A DNA stretch of 50,288 bases from Prevotella sp. (GCA_024681705.1 JAILAI010000292.1:1-50288); one strand, 5' to 3'. Positions 8,585 through 18,400 are shown, counted from the stretch's first letter. The notes: generated from the sequence alone by a model not told the origin. Made by a program: numbers and translations.

Positions 8585-8845
8585 ATGAATACAACTGTAA
8601 GCATAAATTCTTCATCTGCCGCCTCAAGATATTGGCCTGAGCTAAAAGATTTAAGCGACAAGGCAAAATTGGAACTCATAATGATGCTTAGTAGTTCTAT
8701 GGTGCATAGGGAATCTGATGCGGAGGCTAATAAAAGATGGACTGACAACTTTGCAGGCAAATGGCAAGATGACAGAACAACAGAAGAGATTGTGAAAGAC
8801 ATACGCGAGGCAAGGAATGCCAACATGAAAGAGGTCGTATTATGA
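8585..8845 (+). CDS. Antitoxin-like small protein
   Basis: An 86-residue protein starting MNTTVSINSS. The ATG at 8585 is preferred over an upstream in-frame ATG at 8432, because the predicted promoter (8529-8559) lies between them and the upstream peptide is of intergenic character. It has a helical middle (LSDKAKLELIMMLSSS) and an acidic/basic C-terminal tail, typical of antitoxins that pair with PIN toxins. Its stop overlaps the start of the PIN gene (ATGA, 8842-8845), so the two are translationally coupled. The region is noticeably more AT-rich than its neighbours, which suggests horizontal gain. The family is not identified with certainty. Confidence 0.75.
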   Translation: MNTTVSINSSSAASRYWPELKDLSDKAKLELIMMLSSSMVHRESDAEANKRWTDNFAGKWQDDRTTEEIVKDIREARNANMKEVVL

Positions 8846-9248
8846 ACGGATACCTGCTCGACACCAACATTTGCATTTTTGCCTTAAGAGAAGAACATGG
8901 CATAACAGAACGTTTGCTGCAGTGCGGGGAAAGCTGTTGCTACGTTTCTGACATCACTGTCATGGAACTTCGTTTTGGAGCTATAAGAGCAACAAAACAG
9001 AAGAAAACCTTACTATTGTCAACGACTTCCTGAAGAAGATGAAGATTGTACCCTTTGCAGAAACCATTGACATCTTCTGCCAGGAAAAGCTCCGGCTTCA
9101 GGTGATGGGGAGGAAGCTGGACGATTACGACCTGCTCATAGGTTGCGCTGCAAAAGCAAAGGGTTTGGTGATGGTCACAGACAACGTGAAACACTTCGAC
9201 CGTATAGAAGGTATCGAAGTGCAGGATTGGGTGGAAAGATTTCCCTAA
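8842..9248 (+). pseudogene. PIN-domain (VapC-like) toxin, frameshifted
   Basis: Read in one frame from 8842, the sequence encodes MNGYLLDTNI with D7 and an acidic helix E42 (VMELRFGA), then diverges into ATKQKKT and stops at 9033. In the -1 frame from about 8986 it continues as SNKTEENLTIVNDFLKK and then IVPFAETIDIF, DDYDLLIGCAAKAKG and VMVTDNVKHFD, ending at 9248. Joined, this is about 135 residues with all four PIN acidic residues, the usual size of a VapC RNase. One base appears to be missing between 8983 and 9000. No convincing slippery heptamer is present, so an inactivating deletion or sequencing error is likelier than programmed frameshifting. The final codons lie in the repeat at 9241-9415. 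Confidence 0.75.
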
Positions 9249-9415
9249 TTAGTGCCAATTCGTTTCTTTTTACTCCTTTTAATCGGGGTCGCTGGGACAT
9301 GGCATCATTGGAAACAAATTGGCACTAATTGTGGAAAATTAGCCTACTGGTGCAGGTGGAAATTTTCCCTAATTAGTGCCAATTCGTTTCCTTTTACTCC
9401 TTTTAATCGGGGTCG
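9241..9415. repeat. ~124 bp palindromic repeat, copy B
   Basis: The words CCCTAATTAGTGCCAATTCG and CTCCTTTTAATCGGGGTCG occur twice with a 124 bp period. Between the two copies, 9310-9391 forms a long palindrome with ~31 bp arms (GGAAACAAATTGGCACTAAT against the matching right arm ending CAATTCGTTTCC). The sequence is nearly the same as copy A at 3511-3660. The stop codon of the PIN gene (9246-9248) lies at its left edge, where GTGGAAAGATTTCCCTAA resembles the internal repeat word GTGGAAATTTTCCCTAA. Confidence 0.85.
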
Positions 9416-9430
9416 TTGAGGAGCGCGGGC

Positions 9431-9459
9431 GGCTCGCCTGCGACAATCGCAAGCGAGCC
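9431..9459 (-). terminator. Hairpin downstream of the OmpA-like gene
   Basis: GGCTCGC-C-TGCGA-CAA-TCGCA-A-GCGAGCC forms a 12 bp stem with one mismatch, 20 bp past the stop codon of the minus-strand gene. There is no T-run after it on the minus strand, so it may mark an RNA 3' end rather than act as a classical intrinsic terminator. Confidence 0.5.
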
Positions 9460-9478
9460 GCTAATGCTCCTGTATGGT

Positions 9479-10561
9479 CTACTCGCCGACGACGATGACG
9501 CAGCGGTTCTCGTCGTTCTGTGAGAAGGGCTGGACGGTGTCGCCATAGCTGGTGACCTCCATCTGCGTGGCGGGCACGCCCTTGTCGCGCAGTGCCTTGG
9601 CCACCTTCTCTGCACGTGCCTTGGCATAGCCGATGTTGACGCGGGGGTTACCCGTGCCCTTGTCGGCATATCCCTTGACGGTGATTTTCTTGGCAGGATA
9701 CTTCTTGCACCACGCTGCAATCTTGTTGAGCTTGGCATCGGGCTCCGGATCGCTGAGGCGGATGTTGTAGAAGAAGGTCTCCTTCAGCGGCTCGTCCTGG
9801 ACGACGGGCTTCGGTGGCTCTGGCTTGGGCTGTGGCTTCACCTCGGGCTTCGGCTCGGGCTTTGGCTCGGGCCGCTGCTCTACGATGGGCGTGGCGGGCA
9901 CCGACTTGGGTGCTTTCTTCTGTCCGAACTTGAAGGTGAGTCCGAGCAGTGCCTGCACCTGGAAGTCGGGGTCGTAGTTGCGCTTGAGGTTGAACTCGTC
10001 GTTCTTCATGTTGCCGTCGATCTCCAGCCCCAGTGCGAGGTTGTCGCTGAGGTTGTAGTTGAACTGCATGCCCAGGCGGCTGTTGAAGGTGCTGTGCTTG
10101 GTTCCGCAGAGATAGGGGTTGGGGTTGGTGGCCAGCGCGTTGTTCTGGATGTTGAACTCGTCGAAGTCCCAGCCGTAGTTCACGCCGAATCCTGCCAGGA
10201 GCACCCAGTCGAACTTTCCGCACTGGCGGTTGGGGCTGAGGATGTTGCTCATGTTCATCAGCAGGTCGATGTCGCCGGTGATGGCGTTGAACTTATAGGT
10301 GTCGCTGATGGCACTCTTGATCTGCCAGCCCTGAAGGTGGAGGCGGGCACCGACCTTCGAGTTGAAGTAGCGTCCGAAGGAGAGTGCTGCCTGGGGGGTG
10401 ATGAGGTCGGTGAACTTCTGGTTGGTGAACGTGGCCTGAGCACCGCCCTGCAAGCCGATGAAGTTGTAGGGATAGTTGTCCTCTACGGTCTGTGCCCCAG
10501 CAGTGGTGGCCACTCCGAAGAGGAGTGCCACTGCTGCGAGGATATTCTTGTAATGTTTCAT
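9479..10561 (-). CDS. OmpA-family outer membrane protein
   Basis: A 360-residue protein: signal peptide (MKHYKNILAAVALLF...TTAGAQ), an eight-stranded-barrel-like region to about residue 215, a Pro/Lys/Glu linker (PEPKPEPKPEVKPQPKPEPP, near 230-250), and a C-terminal OmpA domain. That domain holds VKGYADKGTGNP and AKARAEKVAKAL, with the Asp and Arg that bind diaminopimelate in peptidoglycan. It should anchor the outer membrane to the cell wall. It follows the susF-like gene by 57 bp on the same strand and may be read from the sus operon; structural OmpA proteins are not usual members of that operon. The helix before the Arg is slightly shorter than in typical family members. Confidence 0.88.
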   Translation of the reverse strand: MKHYKNILAAVALLFGVATTAGAQTVEDNYPYNFIGLQGGAQATFTNQKFTDLITPQAALSFGRYFNSKVGARLHLQGWQIKSAISDTYKFNAITGDIDLLMNMSNILSPNRQCGKFDWVLLAGFGVNYGWDFDEFNIQNNALATNPNPYLCGTKHSTFNSRLGMQFNYNLSDNLALGLEIDGNMKNDEFNLKRNYDPDFQVQALLGLTFKFGQKKAPKSVPATPIVEQRPEPKPEPKPEVKPQPKPEPPKPVVQDEPLKETFFYNIRLSDPEPDAKLNKIAAWCKKYPAKKITVKGYADKGTGNPRVNIGYAKARAEKVAKALRDKGVPATQMEVTSYGDTVQPFSQNDENRCVIVVGE

Positions 10562-10618
10562 AATCGGGGTATTTTTGAGAAGGAGTTAAAGGTAGCTCCT
10601 TTTTACTACTCTATGATT

Positions 10619-12535
10619 TTACTGCTTGGTAATCACAACCTTGTTGTTGCCTGCATAGCTGATGTAGAGCTGGAACTTGTAGGTTCCCGGCTCGAGGTTG
10701 AGGTTGGGTCCGTCCTGCGTGAGGTCGTTTTCGGTGCCGCCCCAGTTGATGGCCCAGTCGTGGTTGGCGCGGAACTTGAACTCGCCCGACACGGCGTCGG
10801 TGGTCACTTCCCAGCATCCATCGTTGACGATGTAGGTCATCTCCAGGTCTTCGCTCCATCCGTTGAATCCTCCGATTAAGCTGATGCTCTCAATCTTCTG
10901 TAGGCTGTAGAACATGTTGGCAAAGTCGAGGTTGATCTGGTAGAAGCCAGCACCCGGGTCGGGGCAGTTGGGGCCGCCGCCGTCGGTGAGCGATCCGCTG
11001 GTGGCATCGCCGCTGACATACTCGAGGTCGTTATCCCAGTTGTCGGCGCTGGGCTTGAACTTGAACTCGCCGTCCAGATAGTAGTAGCCCTGGTACTGTC
11101 CGTTGCCGTTGCCTGTCAGCAGATGGCTGATGCCCCATCCGCCTTCGTTGCCTATCTCATAGAAGAAGTCGGGGTAGCCGGTGTCATCCTTGACGGTGCA
11201 GTGGGCCGGGCCATCGCCATTGATGAAGAGGCGGATGACGTAGGCTCCGTCGGCCGGCAGCTGCAGGTTGGCACCGTCATGGACGAGGTCGTCGAGGGTG
11301 CCGCCCCAGTTGATGCTCCAGTCGTGGTTGAGGCGGAACTTGAACTCGCCGGCGCTGAGCGTCTCGCGGGCCTCCCAGCACTTCATAATCTCATTGTAGG
11401 TCATGTCGACGTCGGTGTCCCATGCGCCACGTACGGAGCCGATGATGCTGATTGACGTGACGGGCGTGACCTTATAGGTCATCTCCTTCAGGTCGACCTG
11501 CACATAGTAGAAGCCAGGCTCCACGCCGTCAACGTTAGGACCGCCGTCGGCCGTGAGTGTGCCGCCGGTAGCGTCGCCGCTGGCCTTCTCCCAGTCGCCG
11601 TCCCAGTTGTCGGCATTGGGCTTGAACTTGAACTCGCCGTTGAGGTAGATGATGGCGCCATACTGTCCGAGGCCGTTGCCGTGGAGAGGATGAGGCTCGC
11701 TCCATCCGCTCTCGTTGCCAATCTCATAGATGAACTCGTTGAAGCCGACGGGCGTGGCCTTCCAGGTCTGGTCGAGCATGTCGAAGGTGATGTCGTAGAA
11801 GAGGGCATCGGGGTCGGCAGTGATGAGGAAGTTGCCGCCATTGTTGTCGTAGTTGAACCGGCCTTCCTCGGCAGCAGCAGCCAGACAGCCGCTCCAGTCG
11901 CCTCCGAGTCCACTCTCGGGAGTCATCTTGAACTCGATGTTGCTGCCGTCCTCAGTGGCGGGAATGCGCAGCTTGAATATCGGGTTCTCGTAGGGGTCAC
12001 CGCCATCATTGGTGAGCTTGTAGGTGGTGTCGGCATTGTCCCAGCCATTGATGGAGCCTGTGAGGTAGTAGGCAGCCTCGATAACGGGAGCCTGCGGCAC
12101 AGCCTTGATGATGAAGGGGGCAGAGGTGGCCGTCTTCACCGTGGTGACGTCGTTGCCAATCCACATGCTGACGGTAGCTTCTATATCGCGGGCCACGGGA
12201 CGGCGTCCCCACTTGCTGTCAATATAGTTCTGCAGGTCGGCACGGTTCATGGTGCCGTCGGTGTTCAAACTGAAGGTCTGGTCGCCCAACTGTATAGAGT
12301 AGTATGGGTAGAAGCCTTCTGCACTAGCCGTGGGAGCGTTGACGGTGCATACCTGCACCAGCTCGTCAGTGATGCTGTTGAGGTCGATGGTGCTCACCGT
12401 TGTTATGCTGCCATCGGCAAAGCTGACCTTCGCGGGCTGTGGCACGGTCTGCGGCTGGGCCCAGTCCTTGTAGTCGTCGGTGCAAGCTGCTACCGACGCT
12501 ACAAGTGCTATCATGAATAATATTTTCTTTGTCAT
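10619..12535 (-). CDS. susF: SusF/SusE-family starch-binding outer membrane lipoprotein (long form)
   Basis: A 638-residue lipoprotein (signal peptide ending SVAAC, lipidated Cys 18). After an N-terminal SusE/F-type domain it contains a two-module block present twice. One module has EIGNE..GW and GEFKFKP.ADNWD; the other has MTY....CWE, GEFKFR.NHDW.INWGGT and DL..DG.NL. Such modules are carbohydrate-binding folds that hold starch at the cell surface; they are not catalytic. Named B. thetaiotaomicron SusF is about 485 residues, so this one is about 150 longer, which the duplicated block would explain. It lies 19 bp after susE in the susC-D-E-F order. The susF name rests on position and module type; an unnamed SusE/F-like protein is the cautious alternative. 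Confidence 0.82.
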   Translation of the reverse strand: MTKKILFMIALVASVAACTDDYKDWAQPQTVPQPAKVSFADGSITTVSTIDLNSITDELVQVCTVNAPTASAEGFYPYYSIQLGDQTFSLNTDGTMNRADLQNYIDSKWGRRPVARDIEATVSMWIGNDVTTVKTATSAPFIIKAVPQAPVIEAAYYLTGSINGWDNADTTYKLTNDGGDPYENPIFKLRIPATEDGSNIEFKMTPESGLGGDWSGCLAAAAEEGRFNYDNNGGNFLITADPDALFYDITFDMLDQTWKATPVGFNEFIYEIGNESGWSEPHPLHGNGLGQYGAIIYLNGEFKFKPNADNWDGDWEKASGDATGGTLTADGGPNVDGVEPGFYYVQVDLKEMTYKVTPVTSISIIGSVRGAWDTDVDMTYNEIMKCWEARETLSAGEFKFRLNHDWSINWGGTLDDLVHDGANLQLPADGAYVIRLFINGDGPAHCTVKDDTGYPDFFYEIGNEGGWGISHLLTGNGNGQYQGYYYLDGEFKFKPSADNWDNDLEYVSGDATSGSLTDGGGPNCPDPGAGFYQINLDFANMFYSLQKIESISLIGGFNGWSEDLEMTYIVNDGCWEVTTDAVSGEFKFRANHDWAINWGGTENDLTQDGPNLNLEPGTYKFQLYISYAGNNKVVITKQ

Positions 12536-12554
12536 AGTTGTTTCACTTAATTAG

Positions 12555-13757
12555 TTATTGTTTGATGAAACGGATGTAGCCCGTGATGTCGTTGAAGAAG
12601 ATGGTGTAGCTGCCGGCCTCGCTGATGACGAGGTTTGCGCCATTGCCCTCACCATAGACATACATGCCCTGACTGTAGTTGACGAAGGAGCCACCCTTGT
12701 TGAAGTCCCAGCTGCCGGCCTGCTTCACTTTCACCTCGTCGCCAGCGGCAAAGGTGTGGGTGACGTACCAGTCGTGGTTCTCCCAGCCTGTGGAGCAGGG
12801 GGTCATCGGGGTGTCGCCCCAGTCGTTGAACGAGCCGGCGATGGCCATGCCGTCGAAGACAGGTGCAGAGCCGTCGTATTTCTCAATGGTCAGTTCGTCC
12901 TTAGCGGTGTTCAGCGTGACGGTATAGAGGCCTGCCTCAGGAACCTTGATGTCGCCCGAACCGCCATCGTTCTTCTTATAGCTGCCGAAGGCGTCGCCCA
13001 GTCCCCACTGCTCGTCCCACGAGCCAAGGACCTTCTTGAGCTTGAAGCCGTTGCCGCCAAGGTAGCCAATCCACTGAATCTCGCCCTGGCCGGTCTTCTT
13101 GTCGTACTCGGCACCGTTGAGGGTCTGCAACGGGATGACGCACTTGCCCATGTCGTCGCCCCAGGAGCCGTCGGCAATGTCGCTACCGATGAGCCACCAG
13201 ATTTCGGGATCGGCGGGCTTCAGCTCTACGTAGAAGGGGATGGTGTTCAGCGTGACCACGTTGGAGTAGATGACGCCATACTCGTTGAACGAGGCATCGC
13301 GCAGGGCTGACTTCACGCGCACCGACACTTGCTGGATGGCGGGTACGGTGGCCTCGGTCCATCCGAGCAGCTGCAGCAGGTTGCGGTTCAGGGTAGCACC
13401 GTTGATGGCAACATCACGTCCGCTGCTGTAGGTCTCGTCAAGGGTGAAGAAGTCGGCGCCTGTGTTATCCTCGGCGTTGGCATCGAATGCCTTGTTGAAA
13501 CTGCCCGTCGGCGAGATCTCCACCCAGTAGGTGGGCACCACGGGTGCATTGAAATTGGTGTATGGCGTAGGCTGTGACCATGTGAGGGGAATGGCGGCCG
13601 TGGACTCCAGGAAGATGTTGTCGGAGATGGCCGGCTCGTTGAGCACGAAGGCAGTGGGCTGTGCCAATGTGGGGTTCGAATCGTTGTCGTCCTCACAGGC
13701 AGTGAAGGCCAGAAGTCCTAGTGCCAGCATCATGGTTGATTTGAATATTGTCTTCAT
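12555..13757 (-). CDS. susE: SusE-family outer membrane starch-binding lipoprotein
   Basis: A 400-residue lipoprotein. The start at 13757 gives MKTIFKSTMMLALGLLAFTAC with a lipobox Cys at residue 21; an upstream in-frame ATG at 13784 would add nine residues before the signal. The N-terminal domain (AQPTAFVLNEPA, IPLTWSQPTPY, VPTYWVEIS) is the fibronectin-like SusE domain. The C-terminal part holds modules with WWLIGSDIADGSWGDD and MAIAGSFNDWGDTPM, typical surface glycan-binding folds. It should bind malto-oligosaccharide outside the cell beside SusC/SusD. It lies between susD and susF on the same strand with short gaps. Confidence 0.86.
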   Translation of the reverse strand: MKTIFKSTMMLALGLLAFTACEDDNDSNPTLAQPTAFVLNEPAISDNIFLESTAAIPLTWSQPTPYTNFNAPVVPTYWVEISPTGSFNKAFDANAEDNTGADFFTLDETYSSGRDVAINGATLNRNLLQLLGWTEATVPAIQQVSVRVKSALRDASFNEYGVIYSNVVTLNTIPFYVELKPADPEIWWLIGSDIADGSWGDDMGKCVIPLQTLNGAEYDKKTGQGEIQWIGYLGGNGFKLKKVLGSWDEQWGLGDAFGSYKKNDGGSGDIKVPEAGLYTVTLNTAKDELTIEKYDGSAPVFDGMAIAGSFNDWGDTPMTPCSTGWENHDWYVTHTFAAGDEVKVKQAGSWDFNKGGSFVNYSQGMYVYGEGNGANLVISEAGSYTIFFNDITGYIRFIKQ

Positions 13758-13805
13758 ATTGATTATTGTCTTTAGTCTTAGCATTAACTATTAAACTCTT
13801 AACTC

Positions 13806-15416
13806 CTAGTAGCCTTCGTTCTGCTTGAGGTTGGGATTGGCCGTCATGTCAGAAGAGGGGATAGCGAAGAGGTTGCGATAGGCTGGCAGGCTGGCACCAT
13901 TCTCTGAGCCGCCTTTCCACTCCCACAGGTAGTTGCCGCTGTTCTGACCGCCGTAGTAGCCGAAGCGGATGAGGTCGGTGCGGCGGAAGCCCTCGAAGTA
14001 GAGCTCACGGCTGCGCTCGTCGAGAATCTGCTGCAGGCTGTAGCTGCCCACGGTGGTGGTGTGGGCGCGCTGGCGCAGGGCGTTGATATAGGTGGCGCCA
14101 ACCTGAGTGGTGGTACCGCCGTTGAGGCGTGCATCAGCCTCGGCAGCGATGAGGTAGGCCTCGGCCGAGCGCATCAGGAAGAAGTCGGCATCGGGGAAGT
14201 TGGTGCTGTGGGGTGAGGCACCGGTGGAATAGGTGTTGCGGAACTTACCCACTGAGAAGCCCGATGCGAAGTCGCTGGGCGTAGAAGCGCTGACGGTGCG
14301 GTCGACGCCGTGGAAGAGGGCGCGGTCGTCGCCGGCGGCGGTGGGCATGTCGCTGACACCCACTTCAGGTGCGTCGTCGTTGGGGAAGAACTTCAGGATG
14401 AGCTGGTGGCGTGCGCGGTTGCCGGCCCAGAACTTACCGACCATGCCGAAGTCGCCGTTGAGGTCCATGTCGTCCTTCCATGCCGACGACATGAGGAACA
14501 TCGACGTGCCATAGCTGGTGGTGGTGATGCCGTCGCCCAGCAGGGGCAGGATGGCCTCGACGCTGGAGCCGTTCTCGCCATTGTCGCCCATGAAGAGCAT
14601 CTGGTAGGACGACCAGCCGTTCTTGCCGCCAGTCCACAGCTTGTGGGGACCGTTGATGACCTTCTCGGCATAGTCCTTGGCCTCCTGCCAATGGGCAGTG
14701 CCAGTGTAGACCTCGGCGTTGAGGTACATGCGGGCCAGCAGCAGGTTGGCTGCATCCTGGTCGGCGCGGCCATAGCCGGAGACGCTGCTGGTACGGGCCA
14801 CGGGAGCTTCCATACTGCCGACGCAGGCTTTCAGCTCGCTCTCAATCCAGGCGAACAGGTCGGCACGCTGAATCTGCTGGGGCGAGGTGGACATCAGCTC
14901 GGTGGCGAAAGGCACGTTTCCGAAGCAGTCCATCAGATAATAGTAGTATAAGGCGCGAAGGAAGCGCACTTCAGCCTCGCGGGTGGCATCCTGCCCTGCA
15001 CACACGTCAAGATAGTGGTTGCAGTAGGCGATGCTGGCATAGAGACGGTTGTAGAAGCCTTCCAGCATGGGATGGCTCGATCCCCACGCGTTGTAGTTGA
15101 ACTCGGGAATGCCGGGGTCGCCCCAGGCGCAGATGGCCTCGTCGGTGGTCAGCTCGTTGGCATTCCATATCTGGCGCACAAAGCCTGTGGTACCACCGTC
15201 CAAGCGGTCGATGTCGCAATCGCCATCGCCGCCGTAGTTGCCGGCGAGTGCCATCGTGGCATAGCACTTGGTGTAGAGTTCGGGTTCGCTGGGTGTCATC
15301 GTCGAGCTGGGGTCGATGGGAGTCACGTCCAGGTCGCCGGTGCACGAACTCAGTCCTGCAGTCAGCGCAATGGCTGCCACAGGAATTATGTTTTTGATAT
15401 ATCGAATCATAATCAT
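13806..15416 (-). CDS. susD: SusD-family starch-binding lipoprotein
   Basis: A 536-residue SusD/RagB family lipoprotein (signal to GLSSC, lipidated Cys 25). An alternative start six bases downstream (15410) is equally possible. Typical features are the early helix with TKCYATMALAGNYGG, YNRLYASIAYCNHYLD, the TPR-like LRALYYYYLMDCFGNVPF, and the C-terminal DERSRELYFEGFRRTDLIRFG, the most conserved SusD signature. SusD forms the lid over the SusC barrel and captures the oligosaccharide. It follows susC by 58 bp; that gap carries a perfect two-copy 16 bp direct repeat. Confidence 0.95.
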   Translation of the reverse strand: MIMIRYIKNIIPVAAIALTAGLSSCTGDLDVTPIDPSSTMTPSEPELYTKCYATMALAGNYGGDGDCDIDRLDGGTTGFVRQIWNANELTTDEAICAWGDPGIPEFNYNAWGSSHPMLEGFYNRLYASIAYCNHYLDVCAGQDATREAEVRFLRALYYYYLMDCFGNVPFATELMSTSPQQIQRADLFAWIESELKACVGSMEAPVARTSSVSGYGRADQDAANLLLARMYLNAEVYTGTAHWQEAKDYAEKVINGPHKLWTGGKNGWSSYQMLFMGDNGENGSSVEAILPLLGDGITTTSYGTSMFLMSSAWKDDMDLNGDFGMVGKFWAGNRARHQLILKFFPNDDAPEVGVSDMPTAAGDDRALFHGVDRTVSASTPSDFASGFSVGKFRNTYSTGASPHSTNFPDADFFLMRSAEAYLIAAEADARLNGGTTTQVGATYINALRQRAHTTTVGSYSLQQILDERSRELYFEGFRRTDLIRFGYYGGQNSGNYLWEWKGGSENGASLPAYRNLFAIPSSDMTANPNLKQNEGY

Positions 15417-15417
15417 T

Positions 15418-15449
15418 TTCGTTATTACGTTATTTCGTTATTACGTTAT
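15418..15449. repeat. Two-copy 16 bp direct repeat between susC and susD
   Basis: TTCGTTATTACGTTAT occurs twice head to tail (15418-15433 and 15434-15449), with a degenerate third copy (ATTCGTTATCACG) beginning near 15457. It occupies most of the susC-susD gap. It may be slippage-derived or may shape the mRNA between the two genes. Confidence 0.7.
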
Positions 15450-15474
15450 TGCGACAATTCGTTATCACGATTGC

Positions 15475-18400
15475 TTAGAAGTTCAGGGTCAGACCGCACT
15501 GGATGGTGAACGGACGGGGATAGATTTCGTTGTCGATACCGCCGAACACTTCAGGATCGAGTCCGTCGTACTTCGTGATGGTGAAGACGTTGGTGGCTGC
15601 CAGATAGATGCGACCCGTGAGGCCGTTGTAGTTGCCAGCCTTGAAGAGATCCTCGAACGAGTAGCCCAGGGTGATGTTGTCGCACTTCAGGAACGAGGCG
15701 TTACGCACGAAGTAGTCGGTCTTGACATAGTCGTAGGTCGTCCAGCCGTTCTTCACTGCCTGCGGGATGACATTCTGCAGATAGTTGAAGGAGGCATCGT
15801 AGCGCATGGCGATGTTGGAGAAGCCAGCACCACGGTCCCAATAGTTGTAGTTGTCGAAGCTGGCACGCAGTCCGAAGCCCAGGTCCCAGTTCTTCACCTG
15901 CAGGCGAGTGCTCAGGCCGGCGGTGTAGGGAGCTGCGGGACTCTTGTAGAAATAGCGGTCGGCATCGTTGATGACACCGTCGGCATTGCGGTCTACATAG
16001 ATACCTTCCAGGGGCTTGCCGTTCTTGTCGTACACCTGCTGGAACACATAGTAGGAGAAAGCGGGATGGCCCACGGCGTGTGCCTGTACCTGGTTGCCTG
16101 TACCGGCAGAGATGCCGCCCGTCATGATGATGTCGCCCTCGCCGGTGAGCTCGGTAATCTCGTTCTTGTTCCAGGTGAAGTTGGCGGTCAGCTCCCACTG
16201 CACGGTCTCCGTCTGGATGGGACGCACGGTGAGCGAAGCCTCAATACCCTTGTTCTCCAGCGAACCGATGTTCGAGCGAACCTGGTTGCGGAAGTTGGAA
16301 CCGGCAGAGACGGTGGCGTCGTTGATCAGGTCGGTGGTCTTACGGTAATAGTAGTCCACGCTACCGCTGACGCGATTGCGGAACAGGGCGAAGTCCAGAC
16401 CGATGTTCGACGTGGTGGTGGTCTCCCACTTCAGGTTCTTGTTGTAGGCATCAGGGCGATAGAGCAGACCGCTGTCGTTGACACCCGAAATGGGGTAGCG
16501 TCCGTCGACGCTGGTGGTGTTCACATTATAGGATGCGAAATAGTTGTAGTTGCCGATGCCGTCCTGCTGGCCAGTCTTACCCCAGCCAAGACGGAGCTTC
16601 AGCTCTTCGAGCCAGTTGGCATTCTTCAGGAAGGGCTCTTCGCTAATCTTCCAACCCAGGGCCACCGAGGGGAATGTTGCCCAGTGGTCGAAGAAACGGC
16701 TGGAACCGTCGCGACGCACAGTGGCGGTAATCATATAGCGGTCGAAGGCGATATAGTTGGCACGGCCGAAGAAGCTCACGAGGTAGCTCTCCTGCTTCCA
16801 CTCGCTGCTGCTCTCCTTGAAAGGCGTGCCGCGCAGCTTGGTCAGCTCGGGGTCATTGGTGCTGGAGCCATAGGTCATGGGGTAGAGGCTCTTGTAGGCC
16901 GAGTTGCCCCAGTACTTGTTGTGGCTCCACTCGTAGCCGCCCATGATGTCGAAATGCTGGGTCTTCAGGAAGTCCTTGTAGTACTGTGCATAGGCCGAGA
17001 AAGTAAGGTTGTATTTGTTCTCCTTCGAGAAGCCGCTGTTGCCATAGTAGAAGTTCGACGAACCCCAGGGAGCATAGTCGGTGTCCTGCTTACCGTTAGC
17101 CCAGTCGCCGCTGGCATTGGCATGGAGGCGCAAGTCCTCGAAGCCGTGAATCTGGTAGTCCACCTCCACATTGCCCATGTAGTCGTAGGAGTTGGCACGG
17201 TCGTTACGCTCGTTGAGCATGGCCACGGGGTTCTTGCCGGGACCTGTGGCGATGATGGCACGGCTGACGGTGTTGTCGTTATAGCCGGAGCCGTCGCCAC
17301 CCCACTGCCAGTAGCCTCGGAAGTCCTTGAAGAGAGGATCGGTGCTGGTGACGGGCTGCGTGGGATCGAAGCGCACGGCCTCGCCGATGGCACCCGTGTT
17401 GGCATAGCGGTTGTGGGAGTACATGAACTTGCCGTTGATGTTGAACTTCAAATGGTCGTCGAGCAGCGACGGGTTCAAGGTCAAGCTGGCGGTGGTACGC
17501 TGGAAGTTCGAGGTCTTCAGGATACCGTTCTGGTCGGTGTAGCCTGACGAGAAACGGTAGGGCATGTTCTTCAGGCCACCCTGCACGGTGATGTTGTGGT
17601 CGCTGCTGACGGCGGAGTGGAAGATTTCCTCCTGCCAGTCGGTGTTGGCATTGCCCAGCAGACCGGCGGCAGCCGACTCGGCACCGTAGTAGGACTTGAT
17701 GAACGAGCGATACTCGTTGGCATCGAGCACGTCGAGCTTGTTGCGCTTCACGGAATAGCTGACGTTACCGTTGTAGCTCACCTTCGGAGCCTGGCCCACA
17801 CGGCCCTTCTTCGTGGTGATGATGATGACACCGTTAGAACCGCGGCTACCATAAATGGCTGTAGCCGAAGCATCCTTCAGCACGGTGAACGACTCGATGT
17901 CGTTAGGATTAACCATAGACAGGGCGTTGGGTGCACCTTTCACACCCTGACGGTCCATGGCCAAGCCGTCGATTACAATGAGAGGATCGTTGGAGGCATG
18001 CAGCGACGAGCCGCCACGAATACGAATCGTGGAGCTGCCACCAGGGGTACCGCCGTCGCTGGTCACGTTCACACCGGCAATTTTACCGGAGATCATTTCC
18101 TGGGCGCTGGTGATGAGACCGTGGTTCTTCTCGTCGGGCTTGATAGCCGTCACACTTCCGGTGAGGTCGTTCTTCTTGGCCACACCATAACCGATGACCA
18201 CCACCTCGCCAATGACTGCCTGATCGTCCTGCAGCGTCACCACCACATTGGGAGCGGCAGCCACGGTGGCCGTCTGGTAGCCCACGTAGGTCACACTAAG
18301 CGTCTGGCCCTGGCTGGCCTGAATCTGGAAGTTACCGTCGAAGTCGCTCACCACGCCTGTCTGCGTGCCGGTAACGCGGATGGTAGCTCCGATGATGGGT

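Noticed and set aside
8983..9008. Programmed -1 frameshift site in the PIN gene
   Set aside because: No X-XXY-YYZ heptamer in the right frame (ACAAAAC and GAAAACC do not re-pair well) and no clear downstream stem. A deletion is simpler.
9403..9738. 111-codon minus-strand frame ending in the 125 bp repeat
   Set aside because: Out of frame with the OmpA-like gene that it overlaps; a Ser/Arg/Pro-rich shadow translation.
15316..17547. 743-codon plus-strand frame opposite susC
   Set aside because: It is antisense to a fully recognisable SusC and arises from GC-rich third positions; its translation has no domain.
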